This document shows positions 6,945 through 13,635 of a stretch of 20,706 nucleotides of DNA, piece after piece. Both the position numbers and the translations under genes were made by a program. Origin of the DNA: Xanthobacteraceae bacterium (GTDB taxonomy: Bacteria; Pseudomonadota; Alphaproteobacteria; Rhizobiales; Xanthobacteraceae); contig JAIESC010000053.1 in assembly GCA_019746355.1 (NCBI GenBank), forward strand, positions 1-20,706, given 5' to 3'. Below the pieces are notes generated by a model. The model did not search any database. It was not told the DNA's origin and saw only the letters and a list, made by a program, of their open reading frames with translations. The first letter of the stretch is position 1, and each line of letters starts with the position of its first letter.

Positions 6945-7808
6945 ATGCCGCAAACCACCCGCAAGATGTTCCGGGCGATGCTCAAACCCGGCTCCGCCGT
7001 CATCCTGCCGGGCGTCGCCAACGCGCTTGCCGCGCGGGTCGCGGCCGACTGCGGGTTTGACGCGGCCTATGTGACCGGCGCGGGCATCGCCAACACGTTC
7101 CTCGGCATTCCCGACAACGGGCTCGTCACGGTGAGCGAGCTTGCGGACCATGTGACCGCGATCCGCGAGGTGTTTGCCGGCCCGCTGATGGTCGATGCCG
7201 ACACCGGCTTCGGTAACGAGCTGAACATGCGCCGCACCGTGCAGACGCTGGAGCGCGCCGGCGCCGACGCGATCCAGATCGAGGACCAGGTGTTCCCCAA
7301 GCGCTGCGGCCACTTCGAGGGCAAGGAGGTGATCGGAGCCCGCGAGATGGTCGCCAAGATCAAGGCGGCGGTGGACGCTCGCACCGATCCGGACCTGATC
7401 ATCGTCGCGCGCACCGACGCGATCGCGGTGGAAGGTTTCGAGAAGGCGATGGAGCGGGCGCAGCGGTTTCGCGAAGCCGGCGCCGACGTGGGATTCGTCG
7501 AGGCGCCGACCACGCCGGAGCAGATGGCGGCGATCGGCCGCCTGCCCTACCCGCAGCTCGCCAATATCGTCATCGGCGGCAAGACGCCGGAGCGCTCCAA
7601 TGCGGAGCTGAAGGCGCTGGGCTTCGCCGGCGTGATCTATGCCAACACCGCCTTGCAGGCCGCCGTGCTGGGGATGCAGCGCGCACTTACGCATCTGAAG
7701 AAGCACGGCCAGGTTGGCGAGGCCGCCGAGCTGCTGACGACGTTTGCCGAACGGCAGCGGCTGGTCGATATCGCCTCGTTCCAGGCGATGGAGCGCAAGT
7801 ACAAATGA
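6945..7808 (+). CDS. Isocitrate lyase/PEP mutase superfamily enzyme
   Basis: A 287-residue TIM-barrel enzyme of the isocitrate lyase/PEP mutase superfamily, which makes or breaks C-C or C-P bonds in 2-methylisocitrate, 2,3-dimethylmalate, oxaloacetate or phosphonate compounds. Metal-binding Asp84 and Asp86 (VDADTGFG), Glu113 (IEDQ) and the catalytic loop KRCGH (119-123) are visible. The Cys121 loop favours a lyase (methylisocitrate lyase-like or dimethylmalate lyase-like) over a PEP mutase. The ribosome-binding site before the ATG at 6945 is weak. The stop overlaps the next gene start (ATGA). In this context it may cleave a branched or hydroxylated acid derived from ring cleavage (inference). 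Confidence 0.9.
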   Translation: MPQTTRKMFRAMLKPGSAVILPGVANALAARVAADCGFDAAYVTGAGIANTFLGIPDNGLVTVSELADHVTAIREVFAGPLMVDADTGFGNELNMRRTVQTLERAGADAIQIEDQVFPKRCGHFEGKEVIGAREMVAKIKAAVDARTDPDLIIVARTDAIAVEGFEKAMERAQRFREAGADVGFVEAPTTPEQMAAIGRLPYPQLANIVIGGKTPERSNAELKALGFAGVIYANTALQAAVLGMQRALTHLKKHGQVGEAAELLTTFAERQRLVDIASFQAMERKYK

Positions 7809-9490
7809 GCGCGCGCGTGCCGGTGCTGATCGTCGGCGGCGGGCCGGTGGGCCTGGCGCTGGCGGGCGAGCTCGGCTGGCGCGGCGTCGCCTGCACGCTC
7901 ATCGAGAAGTCCGACGGCTCGATCGAGCAGCCGAAGATGGACCTGGTCGGCATCCGCACCATGGAGTTCTGCCGGCGCTGGGGCATCCTCGACTGGGTGC
8001 ATGATGCGCCCTACCCGCTCGACTACCCGCAGGACTACATCTACGTCACCGGGCTGAACGGCTACGAGCTCGGCCGCGAGCCGTTTCCCGGCCGCGGCTT
8101 CGAGCCGTGCCCGCCGGAAAGTCCACAGAAGCGCGAGCGCGTGCCGCAGGACATGTTCGATCCGATCCTGCGGCGGTTTGCCGAGCGGTCAGGGCTCGCG
8201 ACGCTGCGGTACAATTGTGAGCTGGCATCGTTCACCGAAACGCCGGATGGTGTCCGGGCCCGCGTCCGCAACACGGCGACGGGCGCCGAAGAAGTCATCC
8301 AAGCCGACTATATGGCCGGCACCGACGGCGGCGCGAGCACGGTGCGCGAGCAGCTCGGCATCGGCATGACCGGCAATCCGGCGCTGACCTACACGACCAA
8401 TGTCATGTTCCGCTGCGCGGACTTCGCCAAGCTCCATGACAAGGGGCTGGGCTACCGTTTCATCTTCATCGGCCCCGAGGGCGTGTGGCTGACGATCGTC
8501 GCGGTGAACGGCCGCGACCGCTTCCGCATGTCGATCGTCGGCACGCCGCAGAAGATCAACCACGGCGAGGACGATATCCGCGCGGCGCTGCGCCGCGCCA
8601 TGGACCGGGATTTCGATTATGACATCCTGTCGGTGATGCGCTGGGTGCGGCGGGAGCTGGTCGCCGACCGCTATGGCACGGGGCGCATCTTCATCGCCGG
8701 CGACGCCGCCCACCTGATGTCGCCGACCGGCGGCTTCGGCATGAACACCGGGATCGGCGACGCGGTCGATCTCGGCTGGAAGCTCGAGGCGGCGATCAAG
8801 GGCTGGGGCGGGCCGTCGCTGTTGTCGACCTACGAGGCCGAGCGGCGACCGGTGGGCCTGCGCAACGTCTCGGAGGCGAGCCGGAACCTGAAGCGGATGC
8901 TGTCGACCCGCGGGCGCCTGCCCGGGCCGGAGATTTTCCAGGATGGCCCGGCAAGCGACGCCGCGCGCAAGGAGTACGGCGACTGGTTTGCCGCGATCAT
9001 GCGGCACGAGTGGTTCGCCAACGGCGTGATGATGGGATATCGCTACGACAATTCGCCGATCGTCTTGCCTGATGGCACGCCGGCCACGCCTGATCTCTCT
9101 CATCCCTATGTGCAGACCGCCCGCCCCGGCGCCCGCGCGCCGCATGTCTGGATCGGCGAAAACCAGTCGACCCTCGACCTGTTCGGCCGCGGCTTCGTCC
9201 TGCTGAAGCTCGGCAGCGCGCCGCCGTCCTCCGCCGGCATCGAAGCGGCAGCGAAGCAACGCAGCGTGCCGCTGACCGTGCATTCACTCGCGGACGAAAA
9301 CCTGCTCGCCGCCTATGAACGGCGGTTGGTGCTGGTGCGGCCGGACGGCCATGTCGCTTGGCGTGCGGATACTTGGCGCGCGGATACTTGGCGCGCTGAT
9401 ACAGAGCCCGCGGACGCGGGCGCGTTGATCGACACCGTTCGCGGACAGCTGAACGAAGCCCGACAACAAAAGCTGGGGAGCCAAAGATGA
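7805..9490 (+). CDS. FAD-dependent aromatic hydroxylase (PheA/TfdB/MhpA-like)
   Basis: A 561-residue class A flavoprotein monooxygenase that would hydroxylate an aromatic substrate with NAD(P)H and oxygen. The FAD-binding GGGPVG motif is near residue 11, the DG motif (GTDGGASTVRE) is near 171-181, and the GD motif GDAAHLMSP begins at 299 and is followed by GGFGMNTGIGDA. Beyond about 430 is a thioredoxin-like C-terminal region typical of phenol hydroxylase relatives. It overlaps both neighbours by 4 nt (ATGA), indicating a translationally coupled operon. Near the C-terminus a 15-nt unit repeated three times (9357-9401) encodes WRADT three times, apparently an in-frame expansion of one family motif. 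The substrate is unknown. Confidence 0.93.
   Translation: MSARVPVLIVGGGPVGLALAGELGWRGVACTLIEKSDGSIEQPKMDLVGIRTMEFCRRWGILDWVHDAPYPLDYPQDYIYVTGLNGYELGREPFPGRGFEPCPPESPQKRERVPQDMFDPILRRFAERSGLATLRYNCELASFTETPDGVRARVRNTATGAEEVIQADYMAGTDGGASTVREQLGIGMTGNPALTYTTNVMFRCADFAKLHDKGLGYRFIFIGPEGVWLTIVAVNGRDRFRMSIVGTPQKINHGEDDIRAALRRAMDRDFDYDILSVMRWVRRELVADRYGTGRIFIAGDAAHLMSPTGGFGMNTGIGDAVDLGWKLEAAIKGWGGPSLLSTYEAERRPVGLRNVSEASRNLKRMLSTRGRLPGPEIFQDGPASDAARKEYGDWFAAIMRHEWFANGVMMGYRYDNSPIVLPDGTPATPDLSHPYVQTARPGARAPHVWIGENQSTLDLFGRGFVLLKLGSAPPSSAGIEAAAKQRSVPLTVHSLADENLLAAYERRLVLVRPDGHVAWRADTWRADTWRADTEPADAGALIDTVRGQLNEARQQKLGSQR
9357..9401 (+). repeat. In-frame 15-nt tandem repeat, three units
   Basis: Units CTTGGCGTGCGGATA, CTTGGCGCGCGGATA and CTTGGCGCGCTGATA lie back to back in the FAD hydroxylase gene, each encoding one Trp-Arg-Ala-Asp-Thr copy (frame offset). 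Because the unit is a multiple of three, copy-number change keeps the frame. Confidence 0.95.
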
Positions 9491-10257
9491 CCGACAAACT
9501 GCGCGCGAAGCTGATCAACGCCGGCCGCGTCCTGGTCGACGAGGGCCAGGGCGACTACGTCTGGGGCCACATCTCGGCCCGGCTGCCGGGCGATCCCAGC
9601 AAGTTCCTGATGAAGCCCGGCTGCATCGGCATCGAGGAGATGACCGACGACAACATCATCACGGTCAACATTGAAGGCGACAAGGTCTCGGGCGACTGGC
9701 CGCGGCACAACGAGGTGTTCATCCACTCCGAAGTCTTGCGTGCGCGGCCCGACGTCAATTGCGTGATCCACACCCATCCGGAATATGCCGTTGCCTTCTC
9801 GTCGCTCGGCAAAGAGCTGCAGCCGATGTCGAACGACGGCACGATGTTCTCGGCCGGCGTGCCGATCTTCTCCGAAACCACCGACCTGATCGTCAACCAG
9901 GAGCGCGGCAAGGCGGTGGCACGCACGCTCGGCGACAAGGGCGCGCTGATCCTGCGCAACCACGGCATCGTCACCGCGGGCTCGACCATCGAGCACGCGG
10001 TGTTCCTGGCGATCAAGCTCGAGAAGGCCTGCCGCATCCAGATGCTGGCCGAGCAGGCCGGCGGACCGAAGCTGCTCGTCAAGGAAGAAGAGCTTGCGGC
10101 GAAGCGCAGCCGCACCAACCGCGGCGATTCCCAGGGCAACGCGTTCAGCTATCTGGTGCGCCGCTGGCACCTGCGCTGCGGCTGCGAGGTGCCGCAGGAA
10201 TATCAGGCGACGCTCAAGAACTTCGATCGCTCTGGGTACAAGGGTGGCCGGGGTTGA
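9487..10257 (+). CDS. Class II aldolase/adducin family protein
   Basis: A 256-residue class II aldolase-fold protein (L-fuculose-1-phosphate aldolase relatives), which uses Zn or another divalent metal for aldol cleavage or decarboxylation. The metal ligands are evident: His95 and His97 (IHTHPEYA) and His159 (RNHGIVTAG). Catalytic-acid candidate Glu76 is in HNEVFIH. ATG 9487 overlaps the FAD hydroxylase stop (ATGA), and GGGGAG lies upstream. It is the last gene of the plus-strand operon and is followed 14 nt later by large palindrome R3. In the catabolic setting it may cleave or decarboxylate a hydroxylated keto acid (inference). The specificity is not readable. Confidence 0.92.
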   Translation: MTDKLRAKLINAGRVLVDEGQGDYVWGHISARLPGDPSKFLMKPGCIGIEEMTDDNIITVNIEGDKVSGDWPRHNEVFIHSEVLRARPDVNCVIHTHPEYAVAFSSLGKELQPMSNDGTMFSAGVPIFSETTDLIVNQERGKAVARTLGDKGALILRNHGIVTAGSTIEHAVFLAIKLEKACRIQMLAEQAGGPKLLVKEEELAAKRSRTNRGDSQGNAFSYLVRRWHLRCGCEVPQEYQATLKNFDRSGYKGGRG

Positions 10258-10270
10258 TACCCGACGCGGT

Positions 10271-10371
10271 CATTCCGGGGCGCGCCGACAGGCGCGAGCC
10301 CGGAATCCAGACGCAACTCTGCCTTCCGAACTGGATTCCGGGCCCGCGAGCTTCGCTCGCGCCCCGGAATG
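10271..10371. repeat. Large modular palindromic repeat, copy R3
   Basis: Symmetric copy: CATTCCGGGGCGCG at the left, CGCGCCCCGGAATG at the right, inner arms GAGCCCGGAATCCAG and CTGGATTCCGGGCCC. It lies between convergent genes, 13 nt after the aldolase stop and 11 nt before the TctC stop, so it could serve as a bidirectional 3'-end element. Confidence 0.88.
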
Positions 10372-10382
10372 ACGGTGCCTCA

Positions 10383-11351
10383 TCACTGCACCTTCACGCC
10401 GACGTCGCGCACGAGCTTGCCGTACTTGTCGTAGTCGCGCTTGATCAGCGCCGAGAAGTCGGCGGATGACAAAGGCAGCGGCTCGAGCGCACCGGTGACG
10501 TTGAGCTTCTGCGCGAAGTCTGCCTCATGCAGCACCTTCTGCACCTCGGTGCGAAGCCTGGTCACGATCGGCTCGGGCGTCGCCGGCGGCGCGAACAGGC
10601 CGAGCCAGATGGTGAGGTCGTAGCCCGGGTAGTAATCGGCGATCGGCGGCAGGTCGGGGAACAGCGGCGAGCGCTTGGTGCCGGTGGTGGCGAGACCGCG
10701 CAGCTGGCCGCCGCGGAGAAGGCCGGCGCTGGAGGCCCCGGCGAGCACGACCATGGTCTCACCCGCGACCGTCGCGGTGCCCGCCGGCGAGCCGCCGCGA
10801 TAGGGCACGTGCAGCATGTTGATCCCGGCGCGCTGCTTCAGCATCTCGATGCCAAGCTGATGCTGGCTGCCGTTGCCCCCCGATGCATAGGCGATCGGCG
10901 GGTTGGCCTTCCTGGCGTATTCAATGAGTTCCGGCACGGTTTTCACCGGCAGGCCCGGATTGACCGCGAGGAAGAACTGGTTCGATGCGACGCTCGAGAC
11001 CGGCAAGAGATCCTTGAGGGCGTCGTAGGGCAGCGACGGATAGACGTGCGGATTGATGGTGATCAGGCTGTCGGCGGCGAGGATCAGCGTATAGCCGTCG
11101 GGCTCGCCCTTGGCGACGGCGTCAGCCGCGACGTTGCCGTTGGCGCCGGGCCGGTTCTCGACGAAGAACGAGCTGCCCATGGTCTCGGTCAGCCGCTGCG
11201 CCAACAGCCGCGCCGCGATGTCGGGCGCGCCGCCCGGCGGGATGGTGACGAGGATCTTGACCGGCCGCGTCGGATATTGCTGTGCGTCGGCATTGCCCGC
11301 GAAAGCGGCGACAAGCGCCAGCACCGCGAGACCGAGCCCAATCGTCTTCAT
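10383..11351 (-). CDS. TctC/Bug-family periplasmic solute receptor (second copy)
   Basis: A 322-residue TTT-type solute receptor with a clear signal peptide (hydrophobic core about 5-18, Ala-Asp-Ala cleavage near 23) and the PPGGAPDIAARLL segment (38-50) that forms the ligand pocket in this family, plus PDGY further on. ATG at 11351 is preferred because the GGAG upstream is about 8 nt away; an in-frame ATG at 11357 lies too close to it. Apparent upstream coding to 11486 runs into palindromic repeats. It is convergent with the aldolase gene and divergent from the second cupin. No TctA/TctB partners are visible. The ligand is unknown and the sequence clearly differs from the receptor at 148-1143. 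Confidence 0.93.
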   Translation of the reverse strand: MKTIGLGLAVLALVAAFAGNADAQQYPTRPVKILVTIPPGGAPDIAARLLAQRLTETMGSSFFVENRPGANGNVAADAVAKGEPDGYTLILAADSLITINPHVYPSLPYDALKDLLPVSSVASNQFFLAVNPGLPVKTVPELIEYARKANPPIAYASGGNGSQHQLGIEMLKQRAGINMLHVPYRGGSPAGTATVAGETMVVLAGASSAGLLRGGQLRGLATTGTKRSPLFPDLPPIADYYPGYDLTIWLGLFAPPATPEPIVTRLRTEVQKVLHEADFAQKLNVTGALEPLPLSSADFSALIKRDYDKYGKLVRDVGVKVQ

Positions 11352-11458
11352 CGCCATTTCTCCGGTTTGTTGTTTTGGTGCAAAGCTAGTCCGTCCATCG
11401 CCCGCGCGGAAGCCCGCGGCTTGCGACACAACGCGATTCCCGCTTTTTCGGTTGGGTT

Positions 11459-11645
11459 GCATTCTCCAAGGCGAGCCGCTTCCCACCCCGGATCAAGTCC
11501 GGGGCTGGCTTTCGCCGGAAAATGCTCTTTTGACTTGGTCGCATTTTCTACGGCGAACCGCTTCACACTTCGCCGGAAAATGCTCTTTTGGCCTGGTCGC
11601 ATTTTCTACGGCGAACCGCTTCACACTTCGCCGGAAAATGCTCTA
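11459..11645. repeat. Tandem RIME-like palindromic elements
   Basis: The unit begins GCATTTTCTACGGCGAACCG and ends CGCCGGAAAATGCTCT, with complementary ends. Two copies are identical over 46 nt (11541-11586 and 11599-11644; period 58 nt). A diverged third copy (11459-11540) is interrupted by a CCCCGGA/TCCGGGG hairpin (11486-11492, 11498-11504). The core resembles the palindromic intergenic elements of rhizobia (established class; assignment from memory). The cluster fills most of the 334-bp gap 11352-11685 upstream of the cupin. The remainder shows no gene. Confidence 0.85.
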
Positions 11646-11685
11646 GCGTTGGCCCAACGCAAAGCAACGAAAAGGGAGACGTGCG

Positions 11686-12165
11686 ATGGCGTTGAAAGTG
11701 CGGCGGATCATCACCGGCCACGATGCAAGCGGCAAGGCGATCGCCAAGATCGACGAGGTCGTCAGCAACATCAGGGAAGGCCGGCCGGGCGCGCTCGCGC
11801 ACGCGATCTGGACCACCGAGGGTTTCCCGGTGAACAACGACACCCAGGAGGACGCGGGCGCCCGTCCGGTGCAGACCACGCTGCCCGGCGGCACGATCTT
11901 CCGCGTCATCGAGTTCAAGCCCGGCGTGCAGGCGCGCAACCATCGCACCGACTCGATCGACTATATCGTCTGCATGGCGGGCGAGATCGACATGGACCTC
12001 GACGGCACCGTGGTTCACCTCAAGGCCGGCGACGTGATGGTGCAGCGGGGCACGATCCACAACTGGATCAACAACGGCAAGGAGTCGTGCATTCTCGCGG
12101 TGATCCTGATCGACGCGAAGTCGGTGAAGGCCGAGAACGGCAAGCTGCTGCCCGCGGTGGGCTGA
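11686..12165 (+). CDS. Cupin-domain protein
   Basis: A 159-residue single-cupin protein. Motif 1 has NHRTDSIDYIVCMAGE (85-100), where His86 is kept but the second His is replaced by Thr. Motif 2 is AGDVMVQRGTIHNWIN (114-129) with His125. This HRTDSIDY / QRGTxHxW pattern marks a cupin group often found near aromatic and carboxylic acid degradation genes. The ATG at 11686 follows GGGAG at a suitable distance. It is monocistronic here: repeats lie upstream, and downstream palindrome R4 separates it from the convergent RidA-like gene. The function is not known. With only two His in the usual positions, metal binding may be altered. Confidence 0.88.
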   Translation: MALKVRRIITGHDASGKAIAKIDEVVSNIREGRPGALAHAIWTTEGFPVNNDTQEDAGARPVQTTLPGGTIFRVIEFKPGVQARNHRTDSIDYIVCMAGEIDMDLDGTVVHLKAGDVMVQRGTIHNWINNGKESCILAVILIDAKSVKAENGKLLPAVG

Positions 12166-12181
12166 AGCCTCTCCCCGCCGT

Positions 12182-12312
12182 CAGTCCGGGGCGCCATAGC
12201 GCGTCGAAGACGCGCGTGACCGCGCTTGTGGCGAGCGAGCCCGGAATCCAGACGCACACACCGAAGGTGGAACTGGATTCCGGGCTCCGGCCTTGCGGCC
12301 GGCCCCGGAATG
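12182..12312. repeat. Large modular palindromic repeat, copy R4
   Basis: The left end is diverged (CAGTCCGGGGCGCC), the right end is CCCCGGAATG, and the inner arms are GAGCCCGGAATCCAG and CTGGATTCCGGGCTC. The left tip is a nested 29-nt palindrome (12198-12226) and the right tip is a CCGGCCTTGCGGCCGG hairpin. It lies between convergent genes, 16 nt after the cupin stop and 21 nt before the RidA-like stop. Confidence 0.85.
12198..12226 (-). repeat. 29-nt palindromic repeat, copy d (nested in R4)
   Basis: Reverse-orientation copy reading AGCGCGTCGAAGACGCGCGT, then GACCGCGCT. Two substitutions from the common form lie in the right arm. Confidence 0.8.
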
Positions 12313-12333
12313 ACTCGTTGCAGTGACGGCGTC

Positions 12334-12735
12334 TTATTTGGCCAGCAGCACCACGGCTTCAACCTCATAAAGCGCATCCGGCCGCGCCAGGGCCGGTACG
12401 CCGATCGTGGTGCTGGCCGGCGGCTGCGCGGTGTTGACGTACTGGTCGCGCACCTCGCGGTAGATGCCGAGGTTCTTCGGGATGTCGACCAGGTAGTTGT
12501 TGAGCTTGACCACGTCGTCGAAGGTCGCGCCGACCGCCGCCAGCGCGGCCTTGAGATTCTCGAACGCCTGCAGGCACTGCGCGCGGAAGTCGCCGGCGAT
12601 GTCGCCGTCCGGCTTCAAGCCGAGCTGGCCGGCGATGTAGACGATCCGGTCGGGGCCGGTGACCTCGACCACGTGGCTGTAGCCGCCCGGCTTGGCGATC
12701 GCCGCCGGATTCATGAAACGCGTGTTGGAAGGCAT
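12334..12735 (-). CDS. RidA-family (YjgF/YER057c/UK114) protein lacking the catalytic Arg
   Basis: A 133-residue Rid-fold protein, normal length, with the family features VYIAGQLGLKPDG (32-44), QAFENLKAALAAVGATFDDVVKLNNYL (56-82) and the C-terminal YEVEAVVLLAK. Archetypal RidA hydrolyses reactive enamine/imine intermediates using an Arg in a P-A-R-S motif. Here the aligned segment is P-A-S-T (106-109), so Ser108 replaces that Arg. Rid subfamilies without this Arg generally lack imine deaminase activity. The start at 12735 has only a weak upstream GGGG; in-frame sequence further upstream overlaps the complex I gene and is not expected to be coding. It is downstream of, and co-directional with, the complex I subunit gene (104-bp gap). 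Confidence 0.88.
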   Translation of the reverse strand: MPSNTRFMNPAAIAKPGGYSHVVEVTGPDRIVYIAGQLGLKPDGDIAGDFRAQCLQAFENLKAALAAVGATFDDVVKLNNYLVDIPKNLGIYREVRDQYVNTAQPPASTTIGVPALARPDALYEVEAVVLLAK

Positions 12736-12839
12736 GGACAGACGCCCCGATGTTTGGGCGCCGCCCGATGCGGCACCCGGCGGCCGACTATAACGAAATC
12801 GGACGGGGCAAGGCGCGGCCGCAAAGCTGGCCGCAGACG

Positions 12840-13145
12840 TCAGTGCGTCCAGGCGCCGCGGCGGGTGTTGGAAAAGTTGTCGGCGTAGGACAGGCCTTTG
12901 CGCGCCGCGGGCTTTACGTCCCGCACCTGATAGGGAATGCCGTGGCGCTCGGCATAGGCCACCGCCTCCTCCTTGGTGGCAAAGCGCAGCCGCAGCTGGC
13001 TCTTCATGTCGCCCGAGCTGGTCCAGCCCATCAGCGACTCGACCACGCGCGGCTCCTCGGGCTCGTAGTCGAGCACCCAATCGCGGGTCTTGGCGGACCC
13101 GGACTGCATGGCGGTCTTGGCGGGGCGGTAGATGCGGGCGGTCAT
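12840..13145 (-). CDS. ETC complex I subunit, NDUFS4-like (18-kDa family)
   Basis: A 101-residue homologue of the mitochondrial NDUFS4/AQDQ accessory subunit of NADH:ubiquinone oxidoreductase, which in alphaproteobacteria is a supernumerary complex I component at the peripheral arm. Recognisable features are ARIYRPAKTAMQSG (3-16), W41-TSSGDM, the RFATKEEAVAYAERHGI segment (54-70) and the C-terminal YADNFSNTRRGAWTH. It is full length and has no transit peptide, as expected in bacteria. It lies 10 bp downstream of the GIY-YIG gene on the same strand. The ribosome-binding site is weak. Its presence supports alphaproteobacterial ancestry. Confidence 0.94.
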   Translation of the reverse strand: MTARIYRPAKTAMQSGSAKTRDWVLDYEPEEPRVVESLMGWTSSGDMKSQLRLRFATKEEAVAYAERHGIPYQVRDVKPAARKGLSYADNFSNTRRGAWTH

Positions 13146-13155
13146 GGGTCTGGCT

Positions 13156-13395
13156 CTAGAAGTGCTTTTTGGCGAAGGCTCGGCCCGAGTCGGGTTTCAG
13201 ATAGCGTTCGAAGGCATATGCCTTCTGTTCGTTCTCGAAAGCAACGTAGTTCTTCAGCGTCCAAGGCCGGTGCTTGGCCGTATGAAACACCTCACCAGCA
13301 TTATGCTGTCTCAGCCGGGTTTTCAAATCGTTCGAAATCCCGACGTAGAAGTGCCCACCATCGGCTGCACTTCGGAGGATGGAGACGTAGATCAT
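13156..13395 (-). CDS. Small GIY-YIG nuclease-domain protein
   Basis: A 79-residue single-domain GIY-YIG protein (UPF0213/SLX1-like small nuclease group). The signature appears as IYV (2-4) and FYVGIS (16-21). Arg27 (LKTRLRQHN), the T-x-x-HRPW segment (39-45) and Glu63 (AFERYLK) match the catalytic pattern of the family, and GRAFAKKHF closes the domain. The protein is complete. It starts 117 bp downstream of tRNA-Pro on the same strand, separated by a large hairpin, and precedes the complex I gene. The biological role of these small stand-alone proteins is not established. They could be housekeeping nucleases or relics of mobile elements. Confidence 0.93.
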   Translation of the reverse strand: MIYVSILRSAADGGHFYVGISNDLKTRLRQHNAGEVFHTAKHRPWTLKNYVAFENEQKAYAFERYLKPDSGRAFAKKHF

Positions 13396-13437
13396 ATCGA
13401 TCCCGTCCGCCTACGCTCCTTCGGAGCTTCGGCGCGA

Positions 13438-13510
13438 CAGCCTTCGCTCTTCGCTTCGCATCGGCTTGCCCTCCGGGCTCGCCGAGCCGAAGCTCGAAGA
13501 GCGAAGGCTG
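13438..13510 (-). repeat. Perfect 16-bp inverted repeat beside tRNA-Pro
   Basis: CAGCCTTCGCTCTTCG (13438-13453) pairs perfectly with CGAAGAGCGAAGGCTG (13495-13510). The loop of about 41 nt can pair further (CGGCTTGCC with GGCTCGCCGAGCCG). The arm overlaps the encoded CCA end of tRNA-Pro, so on the tRNA transcript the hairpin begins exactly at the mature 3' end. Confidence 0.85.
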
Positions 13511-13585
13511 GTCGGAGCAGCAGGATTTGAACCTGCGACCCCCTGCTCCCAAAGCAGGTGCGCTACCAGGCTGCGCTATGCTCCG
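13509..13585 (-). tRNA. tRNA-Pro (UGG)
   Basis: Read on the minus strand it begins CGGAGCATAGCGCAGCCTGG, has the anticodon arm CTGC-TTTGGGA-GCAG with anticodon TGG, a T-arm with GGTTCAAATCC, and the acceptor strand TGCTCCG followed by A and an encoded CCA. The acceptor, D, anticodon and T stems all pair. It decodes proline codons. Confidence 0.97.
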
Positions 13586-13635
13586 AAGGCGGAAGTGAAT
13601 CGCATGGACCGGCGGTTGCGGTCAATCTCCGCTGT

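Noticed and set aside
6060..7706. 548-residue open frame on the minus strand
   Set aside because: It is antisense to the quinone-oxidoreductase-like and PEP-mutase-family genes, has no recognisable domain, and shows mirror-frame composition.
11459..11645. CRISPR-like array
   Set aside because: There are only two to three copies, adjacent and palindromic, without uniform unique spacers and without cas genes in the window.
13132..13530. 132-residue open frame on the plus strand over the GIY-YIG gene
   Set aside because: The minus-strand GIY-YIG protein has intact family motifs; the plus-strand frame is its antisense plus the hairpin next to tRNA-Pro.
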